From Desulfobulbaceae bacterium UBA2273 (GTDB lineage Bacteria; Desulfobacterota; Desulfobulbia; Desulfobulbales; Desulfurivibrionaceae): 64,000 bases of DNA. The stretch is from contig DDWZ01000016.1 of NCBI GenBank assembly GCA_002347095.1, positions 62,001-126,000 of the forward strand, given 5' to 3'. Of the stretch, positions 46,204-54,626 are shown piece after piece. Every line of letters begins with the position of its first letter. The first letter of the stretch is position 1. Under the pieces are notes generated by a model. That model did no database searches. It worked only from the letters and a program-made list of their open reading frames with translations, and had not been told where the DNA came from. The position numbers and the translations under genes were made by a program.

Positions 46204-47478
46204 ATGCGCGAAATCCACAAAGACCTGAGCAAGCACCCCTGTTTCAATCCGGCCATGAAAGGACAGGCCGGCCGGGTCCATCTGCCGGTGGCCCCGAACT
46301 GCAATATCAAGTGCAACTACTGCGACCGCAAATACGACTGCGTCAACGAGTCGCGGCCCGGGGTGACCAGTACCATCCTGAGCCCGGAGCAGGCCCTGGT
46401 GTACATGGGCAAGGTTCTCGAAAAAGAGCCGCGCATCACCGTGGCCGGCATTGCCGGGCCCGGCGATCCCTTTGCCAATGGCGAGGCGACCATGGAAACC
46501 ATGCGGCTGATCAACAAGAATTACCCGCAGATGATCTTATGTCTGGCCAGCAACGGGTTGGCCATCGGGCCCTATATCCCGGAGCTGGCAGAGCTGAATG
46601 TCTCCCATGTGACCATCACCATCAATGCCGTGGATCCGGAGGTGGGTGCCAGGATCTACAGTTGGGTGCGGGACGGCAAGGTTGCCTATCACGGCCGCCA
46701 GGCGGCGGAGCTGCTCCTTTCCCGGCAGTTGGCAGCGGTCAAGGCCCTGAAGGCGCACGGGATCACGGTGAAAATCAACTCCATCCTGATTCCGGGGATC
46801 AATGACCAGCATATCCTGAAGGTCGCGGAAACCATGCAGGGACTGGGCGCGGATCTTTTTAACTGCATGGCCATGTTCCCCAACGTGGGCACCCCCTTCG
46901 GCACGATCCGCGAGCCGTCCAAGGAGGAGGTTGGTGCGCTGCGCACCGAGGCGGAAAAGTTCCTGCCCCAGATGCGGCATTGCACCCGCTGCCGGGCCGA
47001 TGCGGTGGGGTTGCTCGATCAGGACCGGACTGAGGAGATGCGCGGCTGCCTCTCCGCCTGCGCCCAGCTTCCGCCGCTGCCGCCCGAGATCAGGCCCTAT
47101 GTGGCGGTGGCCACCATGGAGGGAGTTTTGGTCAATCAGCATCTTGGCGAGGCCAACCGCTTCCAGATCTATGAGCGTAAAGGGGATGAGTATCTGTTGA
47201 AGGAGGAGCGCCTTGCGCCCAAGGTGGGCGGCGGCTTGCAGCGCTGGACTTCTCTGGCCAGGGTCTTGAACGATTGCCGGGCAGTCCTGGTGAGCGGCGT
47301 GGGGGAAACGCCCCGTGGGATTCTTGAAAAAGGAGGGGTGCGGCCGGTGGAGATGGGCGGATTTATTGTTGATGGTCTCAAGGCGATATACGAAGGCGCC
47401 AATGTCGCGCCTCTGCAGAAACGGAAGAAGTCCTGCGCCTCCGGCGGCTGTGTCGGCTCGGGCGGCGGGTGTTCTTGA
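46204..47478 (+). CDS. nifB: NifB, radical SAM FeMo-cofactor core synthase
   Basis: The 424-residue enzyme fuses two [4Fe-4S] units and inserts a SAM-derived carbide and sulfur to make NifB-co. It has the radical SAM motif C33-X3-C37-X2-C40 (PNCNIKCNYCDRKYDC), the N-terminal HPCFN with the K-cluster ligands, GPGDPFANGEATMETM, and a C-terminal NifX/NafY-like domain from about residue 298 (RPYVAVATMEGVLVNQHLGEA). The end is a cysteine-rich tail, KKSCASGGCVGSGGGCS, which could bind metal. GGGAGAGAATC precedes the ATG. It is in the nifEN transcript, after a hairpin repeat. Confidence 0.96.
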   Translation: MREIHKDLSKHPCFNPAMKGQAGRVHLPVAPNCNIKCNYCDRKYDCVNESRPGVTSTILSPEQALVYMGKVLEKEPRITVAGIAGPGDPFANGEATMETMRLINKNYPQMILCLASNGLAIGPYIPELAELNVSHVTITINAVDPEVGARIYSWVRDGKVAYHGRQAAELLLSRQLAAVKALKAHGITVKINSILIPGINDQHILKVAETMQGLGADLFNCMAMFPNVGTPFGTIREPSKEEVGALRTEAEKFLPQMRHCTRCRADAVGLLDQDRTEEMRGCLSACAQLPPLPPEIRPYVAVATMEGVLVNQHLGEANRFQIYERKGDEYLLKEERLAPKVGGGLQRWTSLARVLNDCRAVLVSGVGETPRGILEKGGVRPVEMGGFIVDGLKAIYEGANVAPLQKRKKSCASGGCVGSGGGCS

Positions 47479-47503
47479 AAAACGAACTGAACGAGGTGAT
47501 GCA

Positions 47504-47755
47504 ATGAAGGCTACCTTGGAAAAGGTGTTTGAGTATTCTTCCAAGCCGGTGCAGGGGACCTTGTCCCGCAAGCTGCGCAAGGGCGTGTCGGTGCAGGTGA
47601 ACGAGGGCAAGGTGTATGAGAAGGCAGTAATTTTTCTCGGCGAGGAGTTTGTCCGGATTACGGAAGAAGGCAAGGATGGGCAGAGTTGTAACACCTACTA
47701 TGACTGGGCCAAGATCGACTCGGTGCGGACCTGTAGCGCCAAGGAAAAGGAGTAG
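47504..47755 (+). CDS. Small conserved-looking protein after nifB, unknown function (83 aa)
   Basis: The product (MKATLEKVFEYSSKPVQGTL...) is a soluble, charged, probably beta-rich protein (VQVNEGKVYEKAVIFLGEEFVRITEEG) with two cysteines near the C-terminus (GQSCNTYYDW and RTCSAKEKE). It does not match NifT/FixU, NifX or ferredoxins by eye. It is 25 bp after nifB with a GAGGTGAT ribosome site, so it belongs to the nifENB transcript. Confidence 0.7.
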   Translation: MKATLEKVFEYSSKPVQGTLSRKLRKGVSVQVNEGKVYEKAVIFLGEEFVRITEEGKDGQSCNTYYDWAKIDSVRTCSAKEKE

Positions 47756-47932
47756 CGCGGGGGGGGGCTGCTGCCGGGAAGGTTTGATTACATTTGTGTT
47801 AGCTTGCTATAATTTTTATCACATTTTTGTTTGACAATCTCCTTCGCGCACTATCGCGGGGAGGAGAGGTCTAGCTGTTTTTTTCTTTTGAATTCAAGTT
47901 GTTTTGGGTTTTTCGGAATTTTTTTTCGGGGT

Positions 47933-47947
47933 TGGCACATAACTTGA
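47933..47947 (+). promoter_or_regulatory. Sigma-54-like promoter for TorF-type porin
   Basis: TGGCAC-ATAAC-TTGA has a full -24 element and a -12 element with GA instead of GC, the same deviation as at 25020-25034. No TGT-N10-ACA site was found upstream. The leader to the start codon would be about 95 nt. Confidence 0.42.
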
Positions 47948-48052
47948 TATGCAAGGTGTGCGAGTGCTTGTGCGCTCGCCTGCGATCCCCAGAGGGTACG
48001 GATGTTCAGAAATATTGTTATGGCGTTCACTATTTTAGAAAGGAGAAAGGAG

Positions 48053-48850
48053 ATGAGTAGAATCGCAAGGAAGTTGCTGGTTGGAGTTGCTGCTACGGGG
48101 GTATGTCTTTCCATGTTTTCCGGCCTGGCCTGTGCTGCCGATGCCGAGGAAGACAAGCCCACGGCGAATATGACCGTTGGCGCCTTCAGTCAGTATATCT
48201 GGCGTGGCTTTGAGTTGAGTAAGGACAGCATCGTGGTGCAGCCGTCCATGACCGTGGGCTATAAGGGATTTTCGGCAAATGTCTGGGGGAATCTCGATAC
48301 CGATCCGTACACGAACGATGGTGTCAACAATTCCAATAACTGGAACGAGACCGACCTGACCCTGGCCTATGCCTGGGAAATGGGTCCCGTGGCCTTTTCC
48401 GTGGGCTATATTTACTATGCTCTGGATGCGGCGGAGGATTCGCAGGAATTCTTTGCCAGCGCTGCGCTGAACACCCTCCTGAAGCCGACTCTGACCGTGT
48501 ACCGCGATACGGATTTCTATCCGGGCTGGTACACCACCCTGGGTGTTTCCCATTCCTTCCCGGTGCAGGGTGACATTACCCTTGATCTTGGCGCGCAGGC
48601 GAGCTACCTCGCGGCGGATGAGGCCGCAACCTATGCGGAAGCCGATGGCAGCAAGTACAGCAATTTCCATGACGGTATATTGTCCGTGGGTCTCACCGTG
48701 CCGGTGAACAAGTACTTCACTGTCATTCCCAAGCTCAGCTACACCTTCCCTCTGAGCAGCGATGCCGAGGATCTCATGCGGTCAAGCAGCAAAGATGGGA
48801 ACGACGACGATTTCATTTACGGCGGGGTTTCCGTGAGCATGTCGTTCTAG
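48053..48850 (+). CDS. TorF-family outer-membrane porin
   Basis: The 265-residue protein has a signal peptide (residues 1-27, ending LACA|AD) and a beta-barrel of the TorF/Gcw_chp type: GAFSQYIWRGFELSKDSIVVQPS is the family's N-terminal mark, TLTVYRDTDFYPGWYTTLGVSHSF lies in the middle, and the end is GGVSVSMSF with terminal phenylalanine. Substrate unknown. GGAGAAAGGAG lies before the ATG. It sits between the nifENB and mod genes and has its own terminator. Confidence 0.87.
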   Translation: MSRIARKLLVGVAATGVCLSMFSGLACAADAEEDKPTANMTVGAFSQYIWRGFELSKDSIVVQPSMTVGYKGFSANVWGNLDTDPYTNDGVNNSNNWNETDLTLAYAWEMGPVAFSVGYIYYALDAAEDSQEFFASAALNTLLKPTLTVYRDTDFYPGWYTTLGVSHSFPVQGDITLDLGAQASYLAADEAATYAEADGSKYSNFHDGILSVGLTVPVNKYFTVIPKLSYTFPLSSDAEDLMRSSSKDGNDDDFIYGGVSVSMSF

Positions 48851-48879
48851 CGGGGGTTTCCCTATTTTTTCCCTGTTCG

Positions 48880-48927
48880 GCCCGTCTGTCTCGCCCCCTC
48901 CCTGGCTGAGACAGACGGGCTTTTTTT
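48880..48927 (+). terminator. Intrinsic terminator after TorF-type porin
   Basis: A perfect 13-bp stem, GCCCGTCTGTCTC with GAGACAGACGGGC, encloses a 15-base loop and is followed by seven T residues. It separates the porin from the mod genes. Confidence 0.92.
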
Positions 48928-48948
48928 ATGAAAAAAGCATTGCGCGAC

Positions 48949-48972
48949 CGTTATATTTTGATAAATATAACG
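48949..48972. promoter_or_regulatory. ModE-type operator upstream of modE
   Basis: CGTTATAT (48949-48956) and ATATAACG (48965-48972) are perfect inverse repeats 8 bp apart, matching the core of ModE operators (CGNTATATA-type half sites ending TATAACG). It ends 2 bp before the modE start codon, implying molybdate-dependent autorepression of modE and modABC. Confidence 0.82.
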
Positions 48973-48974
48973 CC

Positions 48975-49382
48975 ATGAAAAACCACACATCGCAAGACAA
49001 GGGGGGATCCGGTCTCAAGTGGCGCGGAAGGCTTTGGCTCGAAGGGGAGGAGGGCACCTTTCTCGGCTATGGCCGGGTGGTGTTGCTGGAGCGGATCAGG
49101 GAGTACGGTTCCCTTGCCCAGGCGGCCCGCTCCATGGAGATGTCCTACAAGCATGCCTGGGATCTTCTCGACTCCATGAACCGCCAGGCCGGGTGCAAGC
49201 TGGTGGAGACCTCCCGGGGCGGCAAAAGCGGTGGTGGGGCCAAGCTTACGGTGACGGGCGAGCGGGCGATCGCGGTTTTTTGGGAGTATCACGCCAGGTT
49301 TCAAGCCGTGTTGCAGGAAATGACCGAAAAGCTGGGGCCTGCGCTGTGCGAAATGGAAAAACCCGATGGCGGCCAAAGTTAG
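48975..49382 (+). CDS. modE: ModE-type molybdenum-responsive regulator, DNA-binding domain only
   Basis: The 135-residue protein is the winged-helix N-terminal domain of ModE: LWLEGEEGTFLGYGRVVLLERIREYGSLAQAARSMEMSYKHAWDLLDSMN, then AKLTVTGERAIAVFWEY. It lacks the C-terminal molybdate-binding MOP (TOBE) pair of E. coli ModE. Such short forms may sense molybdate by other means or through partner proteins. A ModE-type palindrome abuts its start, and modABC follow 36 bp downstream. No Shine-Dalgarno is evident, so a leaderless or near-leaderless message is possible. Confidence 0.88.
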   Translation: MKNHTSQDKGGSGLKWRGRLWLEGEEGTFLGYGRVVLLERIREYGSLAQAARSMEMSYKHAWDLLDSMNRQAGCKLVETSRGGKSGGGAKLTVTGERAIAVFWEYHARFQAVLQEMTEKLGPALCEMEKPDGGQS

Positions 49383-49418
49383 GCCTATCTGCTGTTTAAC
49401 GTATTACGGAGAGACCCC

Positions 49419-50189
49419 ATGAAACCCCTCAAATCCCTGTTGTTCGTCTGCTTCATGCTGCTGGCCGTGCCTGCCCATGCCGCAAAAATCACCGTTGCGG
49501 CGGCGGCCGATCTGAAATTCGCCATGGATGAGATCGTCACCGCATTCAAGAGCGCCAATCCCGACGAGGGGATTGACGTCATCTACGGCTCGTCGGGCAA
49601 GTTTCAAACCCAGATACGGCAGGGTGCGCCCTATGATCTTTATTTTTCCGCGGATATCGGGTTTCCCCGCGAGCTGGCCAAACAAGGCTTCGCCTCCTCC
49701 GAGGTAAGGCCCTATGCCCTTGGCCGGATCGTGTTGTGGAGTGCAAGTCTGGACGCCGCCCAAATGACCATGGCCAGCCTCGCCGACCCGAAGATCAGTC
49801 GCATCGCCATTGCCAATCCGAAGCATGCGCCTTACGGCAAGCGAGCGGAAGAGGCCCTGCGCGCGTCGGGTTTATGGGAGAAGCTGGAGCCGAAGCTGGT
49901 CTATGGCGAGAACATCGCCCACACCGCCCAGTTCGTCCAGACCGGCAATGCGCAGGTCGGCATCATCGCCCTGTCCTTGGCCGTGAATCCTGAGTTGGCC
50001 AGCAGGGGAGGGTACTGGTTGATCCCTGATACCCTGCATGAGCCCCTTGAACAGGGGTACATCATCACCAAGCGGGCCGAAGGCAACGCCCTTGCCAAAC
50101 GCTTTGCCGATTACATGGGCAGCAAGCTTGCCCGTGCCGTGATGGTGAAGTACGGCTTTGTGCTGCCGGGTGAAAACGCAGGCAAATAG
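49419..50189 (+). CDS. modA: Molybdate-binding periplasmic protein
   Basis: The 256-residue protein has a signal peptide (residues 1-21, VPAHA|AK) and a ModA fold: ITVAAAADLKFAMDEI, YGSSGKFQTQIRQGAPYDLYFSAD and GNAQVGIIALSLAVNP, which include the oxyanion-binding serines (Ser in SSG) expected for molybdate/tungstate binding. It feeds ModB/ModC. Confidence 0.95.
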   Translation: MKPLKSLLFVCFMLLAVPAHAAKITVAAAADLKFAMDEIVTAFKSANPDEGIDVIYGSSGKFQTQIRQGAPYDLYFSADIGFPRELAKQGFASSEVRPYALGRIVLWSASLDAAQMTMASLADPKISRIAIANPKHAPYGKRAEEALRASGLWEKLEPKLVYGENIAHTAQFVQTGNAQVGIIALSLAVNPELASRGGYWLIPDTLHEPLEQGYIITKRAEGNALAKRFADYMGSKLARAVMVKYGFVLPGENAGK

Positions 50190-50217
50190 GCGTAAAGAAT
50201 TGATTCCGGAGACAGTT

Positions 50218-50895
50218 ATGCTTTTGTCGGGCAGCGACATGCAGGCCATTTGGCTTACCGTAAAGTTGGCGAGCATCGTCACGGTCATCCTCCTGCTGGT
50301 CGGAACGCCTATCGCCTGGTGGCTGGTGCGCACCGGTTCCTGGTGGAAGGGGCCGATTGGCGCTGTTGTCGCCTTGCCCCTGGTTTTGCCGCCTTCGGTG
50401 CTGGGATTTTATATGCTGCTGGCGATGGGGCCTGATGGCCCTGTCGGGCATCTTACCCGGGCACTGGGTGTCGGGCCGCTGCCCTTCACCTTCTGGGGGC
50501 TGGTGATCGCCTCGGTGTTTTATTCCCTGCCCTTCATGGTCCAGCCCCTGCAAAATGCATTCGAGGCCATCGGCGACCGTCCGCTTGAAGTCGCCGCGAC
50601 CTTGGGAGCTTCGCCGTTGGATGCCTTTTTCAGCGTGGTTCTGCCCTTGGCCCGGCCCGGCTTTCTCACCGCGGTCATAATGACTTTTACTCACACCGTG
50701 GGGGAATTCGGGGTGGTGTTGATGATAGGCGGCAATCTGCCGGGGATCACCCGGGTGGTCTCGGTGCAGATTTATGACCATGTGGAGGCGCTGGAATATG
50801 GCCAGGCCCACCGGTTGGCCGCCGTCATGCTGATCTTCGCTTTCCTGGTGCTGCTGGCGCTGTACGCCTGGCGGCCCGATGCCAAGAAGGGTTGA
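50218..50895 (+). CDS. modB: Molybdate ABC transporter permease
   Basis: The 225-residue inner-membrane protein has about five to six helices and the permease EAA loop EVAATLGASPLDAFFSVVLPLARPG. VALPLVLPPSVLGFYMLL is typical for ModB. The start at MLLSGSD follows GGAGACAGTT. It lies 28 bp after modA and 4 bp before modC. Confidence 0.95.
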   Translation: MLLSGSDMQAIWLTVKLASIVTVILLLVGTPIAWWLVRTGSWWKGPIGAVVALPLVLPPSVLGFYMLLAMGPDGPVGHLTRALGVGPLPFTFWGLVIASVFYSLPFMVQPLQNAFEAIGDRPLEVAATLGASPLDAFFSVVLPLARPGFLTAVIMTFTHTVGEFGVVLMIGGNLPGITRVVSVQIYDHVEALEYGQAHRLAAVMLIFAFLVLLALYAWRPDAKKG

Positions 50896-50899
50896 GGCA

Positions 50900-51970
50900 A
50901 TGGAGACGATCAAGGCGCGGTTTCACGTTGACTGGCCGGGCTTTTCGCTCGATGTCGATTGCGTCTTGCCGGATCGGGGCGTGACCGCATTGTTCGGGCA
51001 TTCCGGCTCCGGCAAGACCACATTGCTCCGCTGCATCGCGGGTCTCGAGCGTGCCCGGCAAGGATTTCTTTCGTTCAAGGGCGAAATCTGGCAGGACGAC
51101 ACAACCTGGCGGCCTACGCACAAGCGGCCCCTGGGGTATGTGTTCCAGGAGGCCAGCCTGTTCCCGCACCTGACTGCGCTCGGCAATCTGCGCTATGGCA
51201 TCAGGCGGGCCACCACGGAACACAGGGTGAGTCTGGATCAGGCCGTGGACCTTCTGGGTATCGGCCATCTGCTTGACCGGAAAGCGGATCGGCTTTCCGG
51301 CGGCGAGCGGCAACGGGTCGCCATTGCCAGGGCGCTGGCGGTCAGCCCCCGCCTTTTGCTCATGGACGAGCCGCTGGCGGCACTCGATCTCAAGCGCAAG
51401 CAGGAAATCCTGCCCTACCTGGAACGGTTGCATGACGAGTTGAAGATTCCCGTGCTCTACGTCAGCCACTCCCCCGACGAAGTGGCCCGGCTGGCCGATC
51501 ATCTCGTTGCCATGGAAGACGGTAGAATAGTAGCCAGCGGCCCCCTGGTGGAAACCCTGGCTCGGATCGATTTGCCGATCCGGCTTGGCGAAGATATCGG
51601 CGTGGTGCTCGATGTTGTCGTGGGGGAAAGAGACAAGACCTGGCATCTTGCCCGGATGGATTTCCAGGGCGGCAGCCTGTGGACAAGGGATATGGGGGCC
51701 GCGGCAGGCAGCAGGATGCGGGTCAGGGTTCTGGCCCGGGATGTGAGTTTGACCCGGCAGTTACAAACCCAGACAAGTATTCAGAACCTCGTGCCTGCAA
51801 GGGTGTCCGCCATTGCCGACGACGAACATCCGGGATTGGCCCTGGTCCGTATTCGGGTCGGGGCGTCGGTTTTGATTGCCCGCCTGGCGAAACGAGCGGT
51901 GGCAGCGCTTGAGCTGTCGCCCGGCCAAGAAGTCTGGGCTCAGGTGAAGACCGTGGCTTTGCTGGAATAG
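50900..51970 (+). CDS. modC: Molybdate ABC transporter ATPase
   Basis: The 356-residue ATPase has Walker A GHSGSGKTT, the ABC signature LSGGERQRVAIARAL, Walker B RLLLMDEPLAALD and the switch histidine in YVSHSPDE. A C-terminal TOBE/MOP domain (about residues 290-356, ending VWAQVKTVALLE) probably gives molybdate feedback inhibition. An in-frame ATG 7 codons earlier overlaps modB, but the chosen ATG gives the normal N-terminus (METIKARFHV). Confidence 0.95.
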   Translation: METIKARFHVDWPGFSLDVDCVLPDRGVTALFGHSGSGKTTLLRCIAGLERARQGFLSFKGEIWQDDTTWRPTHKRPLGYVFQEASLFPHLTALGNLRYGIRRATTEHRVSLDQAVDLLGIGHLLDRKADRLSGGERQRVAIARALAVSPRLLLMDEPLAALDLKRKQEILPYLERLHDELKIPVLYVSHSPDEVARLADHLVAMEDGRIVASGPLVETLARIDLPIRLGEDIGVVLDVVVGERDKTWHLARMDFQGGSLWTRDMGAAAGSRMRVRVLARDVSLTRQLQTQTSIQNLVPARVSAIADDEHPGLALVRIRVGASVLIARLAKRAVAALELSPGQEVWAQVKTVALLE

Positions 51971-52062
51971 CGTGGGGTTCGCCATGCTCCACGACAGGCA
52001 GCGAGAAAAAGAATGTCTTCGCCGCATGATGGCGGCGGCATCGAGTGCGTGAGGTGACAGCC

Positions 52063-53181
52063 ATGGAGCATGTGCGAGGTTTGGTGGACAGCACCCTGCG
52101 CGAGGGCAGCCAGACGGCGGGGGTTGCTTTCACCCTGGAGCAGAAGGTGGCCCTTGCCCGGGATCTTGTGCGGGTCGGGATCGAAGAGGTGGAGGTGGGC
52201 ATCGCCACGCCGTTGGACAGCGAGCTGCCGGCCCTGGTCGCCCGTTGTCGCGGGGAGGCCGGGGTGAAGCGTCTGTCCCTCTGGTGCCGCTGCCGCAAGG
52301 AGGATATCGCCTGCGCTCTGCGCCTGGCCCCGGAGGTCATTTCCCTTTCCGTGCCGGTCTCCGACCTCCATATCGCCATCAAGTTGAATTTGAGGCGTGC
52401 GGCGGTGTTGGAGATGGTGGCCAGGGCGGTCGCAACGACGCGGGCCGGGGCGCCCTATCTCTCCCTCGGCCTGGAGGATGCGACCCGGGCTGAGCCGGAT
52501 TTTCTGCGCGAGATCGTCAGCGTTGCCTGCAAAAACGGGGTGGATCGCATCCGGATCGCCGACACGGTGGGCGTGGCCACCCCCGGCGGAATTGACGCTC
52601 TGGTCCGCGACCTGCGGAGCAATTTCGCGGTGGAGATCGGGGTGCACATGCACAACGATTTCGGCATGGGTACGGCCAATGCCATTGCTGCCTTGGAGGC
52701 AGGCGCCCATTGGGCAGACGTCACGGTTTTGGGTCTGGGCGAGCGGGCCGGGAACAGCCGGCTGGAAGAGGTGGCCGGTTATCTGGCCCTGCAAGGCAAC
52801 AGGCCCTATGCGACCACCCGGTTGAAGGGACTGGCCCAGCATGCCGCCGGTTGCTCGGGGAGGACGATCGAACCCCATCACCCGGTGATCGGCGCGGGGA
52901 TCTTTGCCTGCGAAACCGGGTTGCATTTGGCCGGGCTCGCCAAGGATCCCCGGACCTACGAGCCCTACGAGCCAGGCCTGGTTGGGGCGAGGCGGCAATG
53001 GTCCTATGGGGGAAAAGTGGGCAGGCAGGGCGTGGTCGAGCGGTTACGGCAGTTGGGGTTGCACTGTCGGGAGGAGCATCTGCCCCGGCTGGCCGAAGCC
53101 TTCCGCGGGCAATGCCTGGATTTGAACAGGCCGCTCCATGATAGGGAGGTGCGGCTCCTGGTGGCGGAATATAGTTCTTGA
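52063..53181 (+). CDS. nifV: Homocitrate synthase NifV
   Basis: The 372-residue enzyme condenses acetyl-CoA with 2-oxoglutarate to (R)-homocitrate, the organic ligand of FeMo-cofactor. It is a DRE-TIM metallolyase: VDSTLREGSQTAGVAFT (metal-site Asp and catalytic Arg-Glu), VEVGIATP, RIADTVGVATP and GVHMHNDFGMGTANAIAA (HxH metal ligands). ACETGLHLAGLAKDP follows. The isopropylmalate synthase regulatory domain is absent. It lies 92 bp after modC and could be in the mod transcript, tying cofactor supply to molybdate. Confidence 0.92.
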   Translation: MEHVRGLVDSTLREGSQTAGVAFTLEQKVALARDLVRVGIEEVEVGIATPLDSELPALVARCRGEAGVKRLSLWCRCRKEDIACALRLAPEVISLSVPVSDLHIAIKLNLRRAAVLEMVARAVATTRAGAPYLSLGLEDATRAEPDFLREIVSVACKNGVDRIRIADTVGVATPGGIDALVRDLRSNFAVEIGVHMHNDFGMGTANAIAALEAGAHWADVTVLGLGERAGNSRLEEVAGYLALQGNRPYATTRLKGLAQHAAGCSGRTIEPHHPVIGAGIFACETGLHLAGLAKDPRTYEPYEPGLVGARRQWSYGGKVGRQGVVERLRQLGLHCREEHLPRLAEAFRGQCLDLNRPLHDREVRLLVAEYSS

Positions 53182-53266
53182 TCCGAGGATTTCCTGCCCG
53201 TACAGTGGAAAAAAAGCGAGTTGCCAAGGCCGATGATTTCGGTCTTGAGAAAGGAGCGAAAGTCTC

Positions 53267-54607
53267 ATGACGCAAGAGAACATCTTTTCCCTGCTGGGCA
53301 GGTCCGGCCCTTTTGCCACCGGCGACAGGCCGCCATCCCTGGCCCCGTTTTCTCCGGAGGCGCGGCTTTTTGCCAAGGGCTTGGCCGAGGCCGGCATGCG
53401 CACCCGCTACCGGATTCTGCGCAACCAGATCTTCGAGTTTCTCGATGTCCGGAGCTTTGCCGGAATCCAGGCGATCATCAACGATCCGGCCCGGCGGAAG
53501 CTGGCCAACGAGCGGGCCTACCGGCTGCTGGGCAACATGTTCGGCATCGAGGGCAATGCCCGGGAGGTGATTCTGCGGGTCAACACCTATTCGCGCACCG
53601 CCGACGGGGTGATCAACTATCTCAAGGGGAAGGTGCTGGCCAACTACGCCTCCTACATCGAGATGACCAACGAGATCGACTCTTGCAAGAGCCCGGTGGA
53701 TCTCATGCTCATCCTCTTTGACGACCGTTACCACAAGAAGGCGCGGTTTGAGGCCAAGCGCAAGCTGATCCTCATGAATCTGGCCGGCTCCATCGATCAG
53801 CGGGAACGGGAAACCGAGGTGGAGGCCAAGTTCGACCAGTTTCTCGACTTTTTGAACGAATACGTCTGGAGCAAGAAAACCAGGATCGGCGAACTGGAGA
53901 TCGTCTATCTCCTGAGCGACCACGACCCGGAGACCTTTGCCTGCAACAAGGTCGAAGTAATCGGCCAGGGCCACTGGGCCTACGGCCCCACCGCCGCCAA
54001 GGTCTTCGGCAAGGAGATCCACGGGGGCAAAAAGAAGGCCAATCAGAAGCTCACCCTGATCAAGCGGAGGCGTTTTGCTGCCAACGGGGTGGAGGTGCCG
54101 ATCTACGTCTCCATCCGCAAGAAGCAGTCCGAGGCCAAGGTGCTCAAGCTCCTGCGCAAGGGCGAGGAAAATCCGGCCGTGGCGGTGGACGACGAGCTGG
54201 GCCTCATGGGGGTGGTGGATTCGGTGGCCGAGGTCAAGGCCTTCCAGAAGCATCTGACCCAGAGCGCCACCCGGGCGGGCTCCCTGATGACCCTGGAGGA
54301 GGTGACCGACACCCTTTCCGGCGGCGCGCACCACAGCGGCAGCATCGGCAGCTCGGCCAAGACCCAGATGTTCAAGTTCTTCGCCCGCATGGGCGGCATG
54401 CGCGTGGAGTTCATCGTCCACACCAACCGCTCGTACCTCAACTATATCTATGAGCGGGAGGTTTCCCACGACGAGTATGAGGTGAAGCGGATCTTCGACT
54501 CGGGGGTGGCGGAGTTGCTGTTCCCGCAGGACATCTACGAGATCGACATCGCCGAGAAGAAGGAGGCGGTGCTCCGCTGGTTCAGGAAACGGATCGAGGA
54601 GTTTTGA
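53267..54607 (+). CDS. Conserved-looking 446-aa protein of unknown function
   Basis: No family was recognised. The N-terminal 220 residues are helical and charged. The C-terminal part has KKKANQKLTLIKRRRF, then VPIYVSIRKKQSEAKVLKLLRKGEE, VDDELGLMGVVDSVAEVKAFQKHL and RVEFIVHTNRSYLNYIYEREVSHDEYEVKRIF. The last blocks faintly recall the order of RelA/SpoT-type nucleotidyltransferases (D-D-x-G-hydrophobic, then hydrophobic-x-hydrophobic-H/R-T), but the evidence is thin. No signal peptide or membrane helix. AAAGGAG with good spacing precedes the ATG. It stands between nifV and the thiol-redox group, 85 bp after nifV. Confidence 0.75.
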   Translation: MTQENIFSLLGRSGPFATGDRPPSLAPFSPEARLFAKGLAEAGMRTRYRILRNQIFEFLDVRSFAGIQAIINDPARRKLANERAYRLLGNMFGIEGNAREVILRVNTYSRTADGVINYLKGKVLANYASYIEMTNEIDSCKSPVDLMLILFDDRYHKKARFEAKRKLILMNLAGSIDQRERETEVEAKFDQFLDFLNEYVWSKKTRIGELEIVYLLSDHDPETFACNKVEVIGQGHWAYGPTAAKVFGKEIHGGKKKANQKLTLIKRRRFAANGVEVPIYVSIRKKQSEAKVLKLLRKGEENPAVAVDDELGLMGVVDSVAEVKAFQKHLTQSATRAGSLMTLEEVTDTLSGGAHHSGSIGSSAKTQMFKFFARMGGMRVEFIVHTNRSYLNYIYEREVSHDEYEVKRIFDSGVAELLFPQDIYEIDIAEKKEAVLRWFRKRIEEF

Positions 54608-54626
54608 GCCCCCGCCGCTGCCCTGT

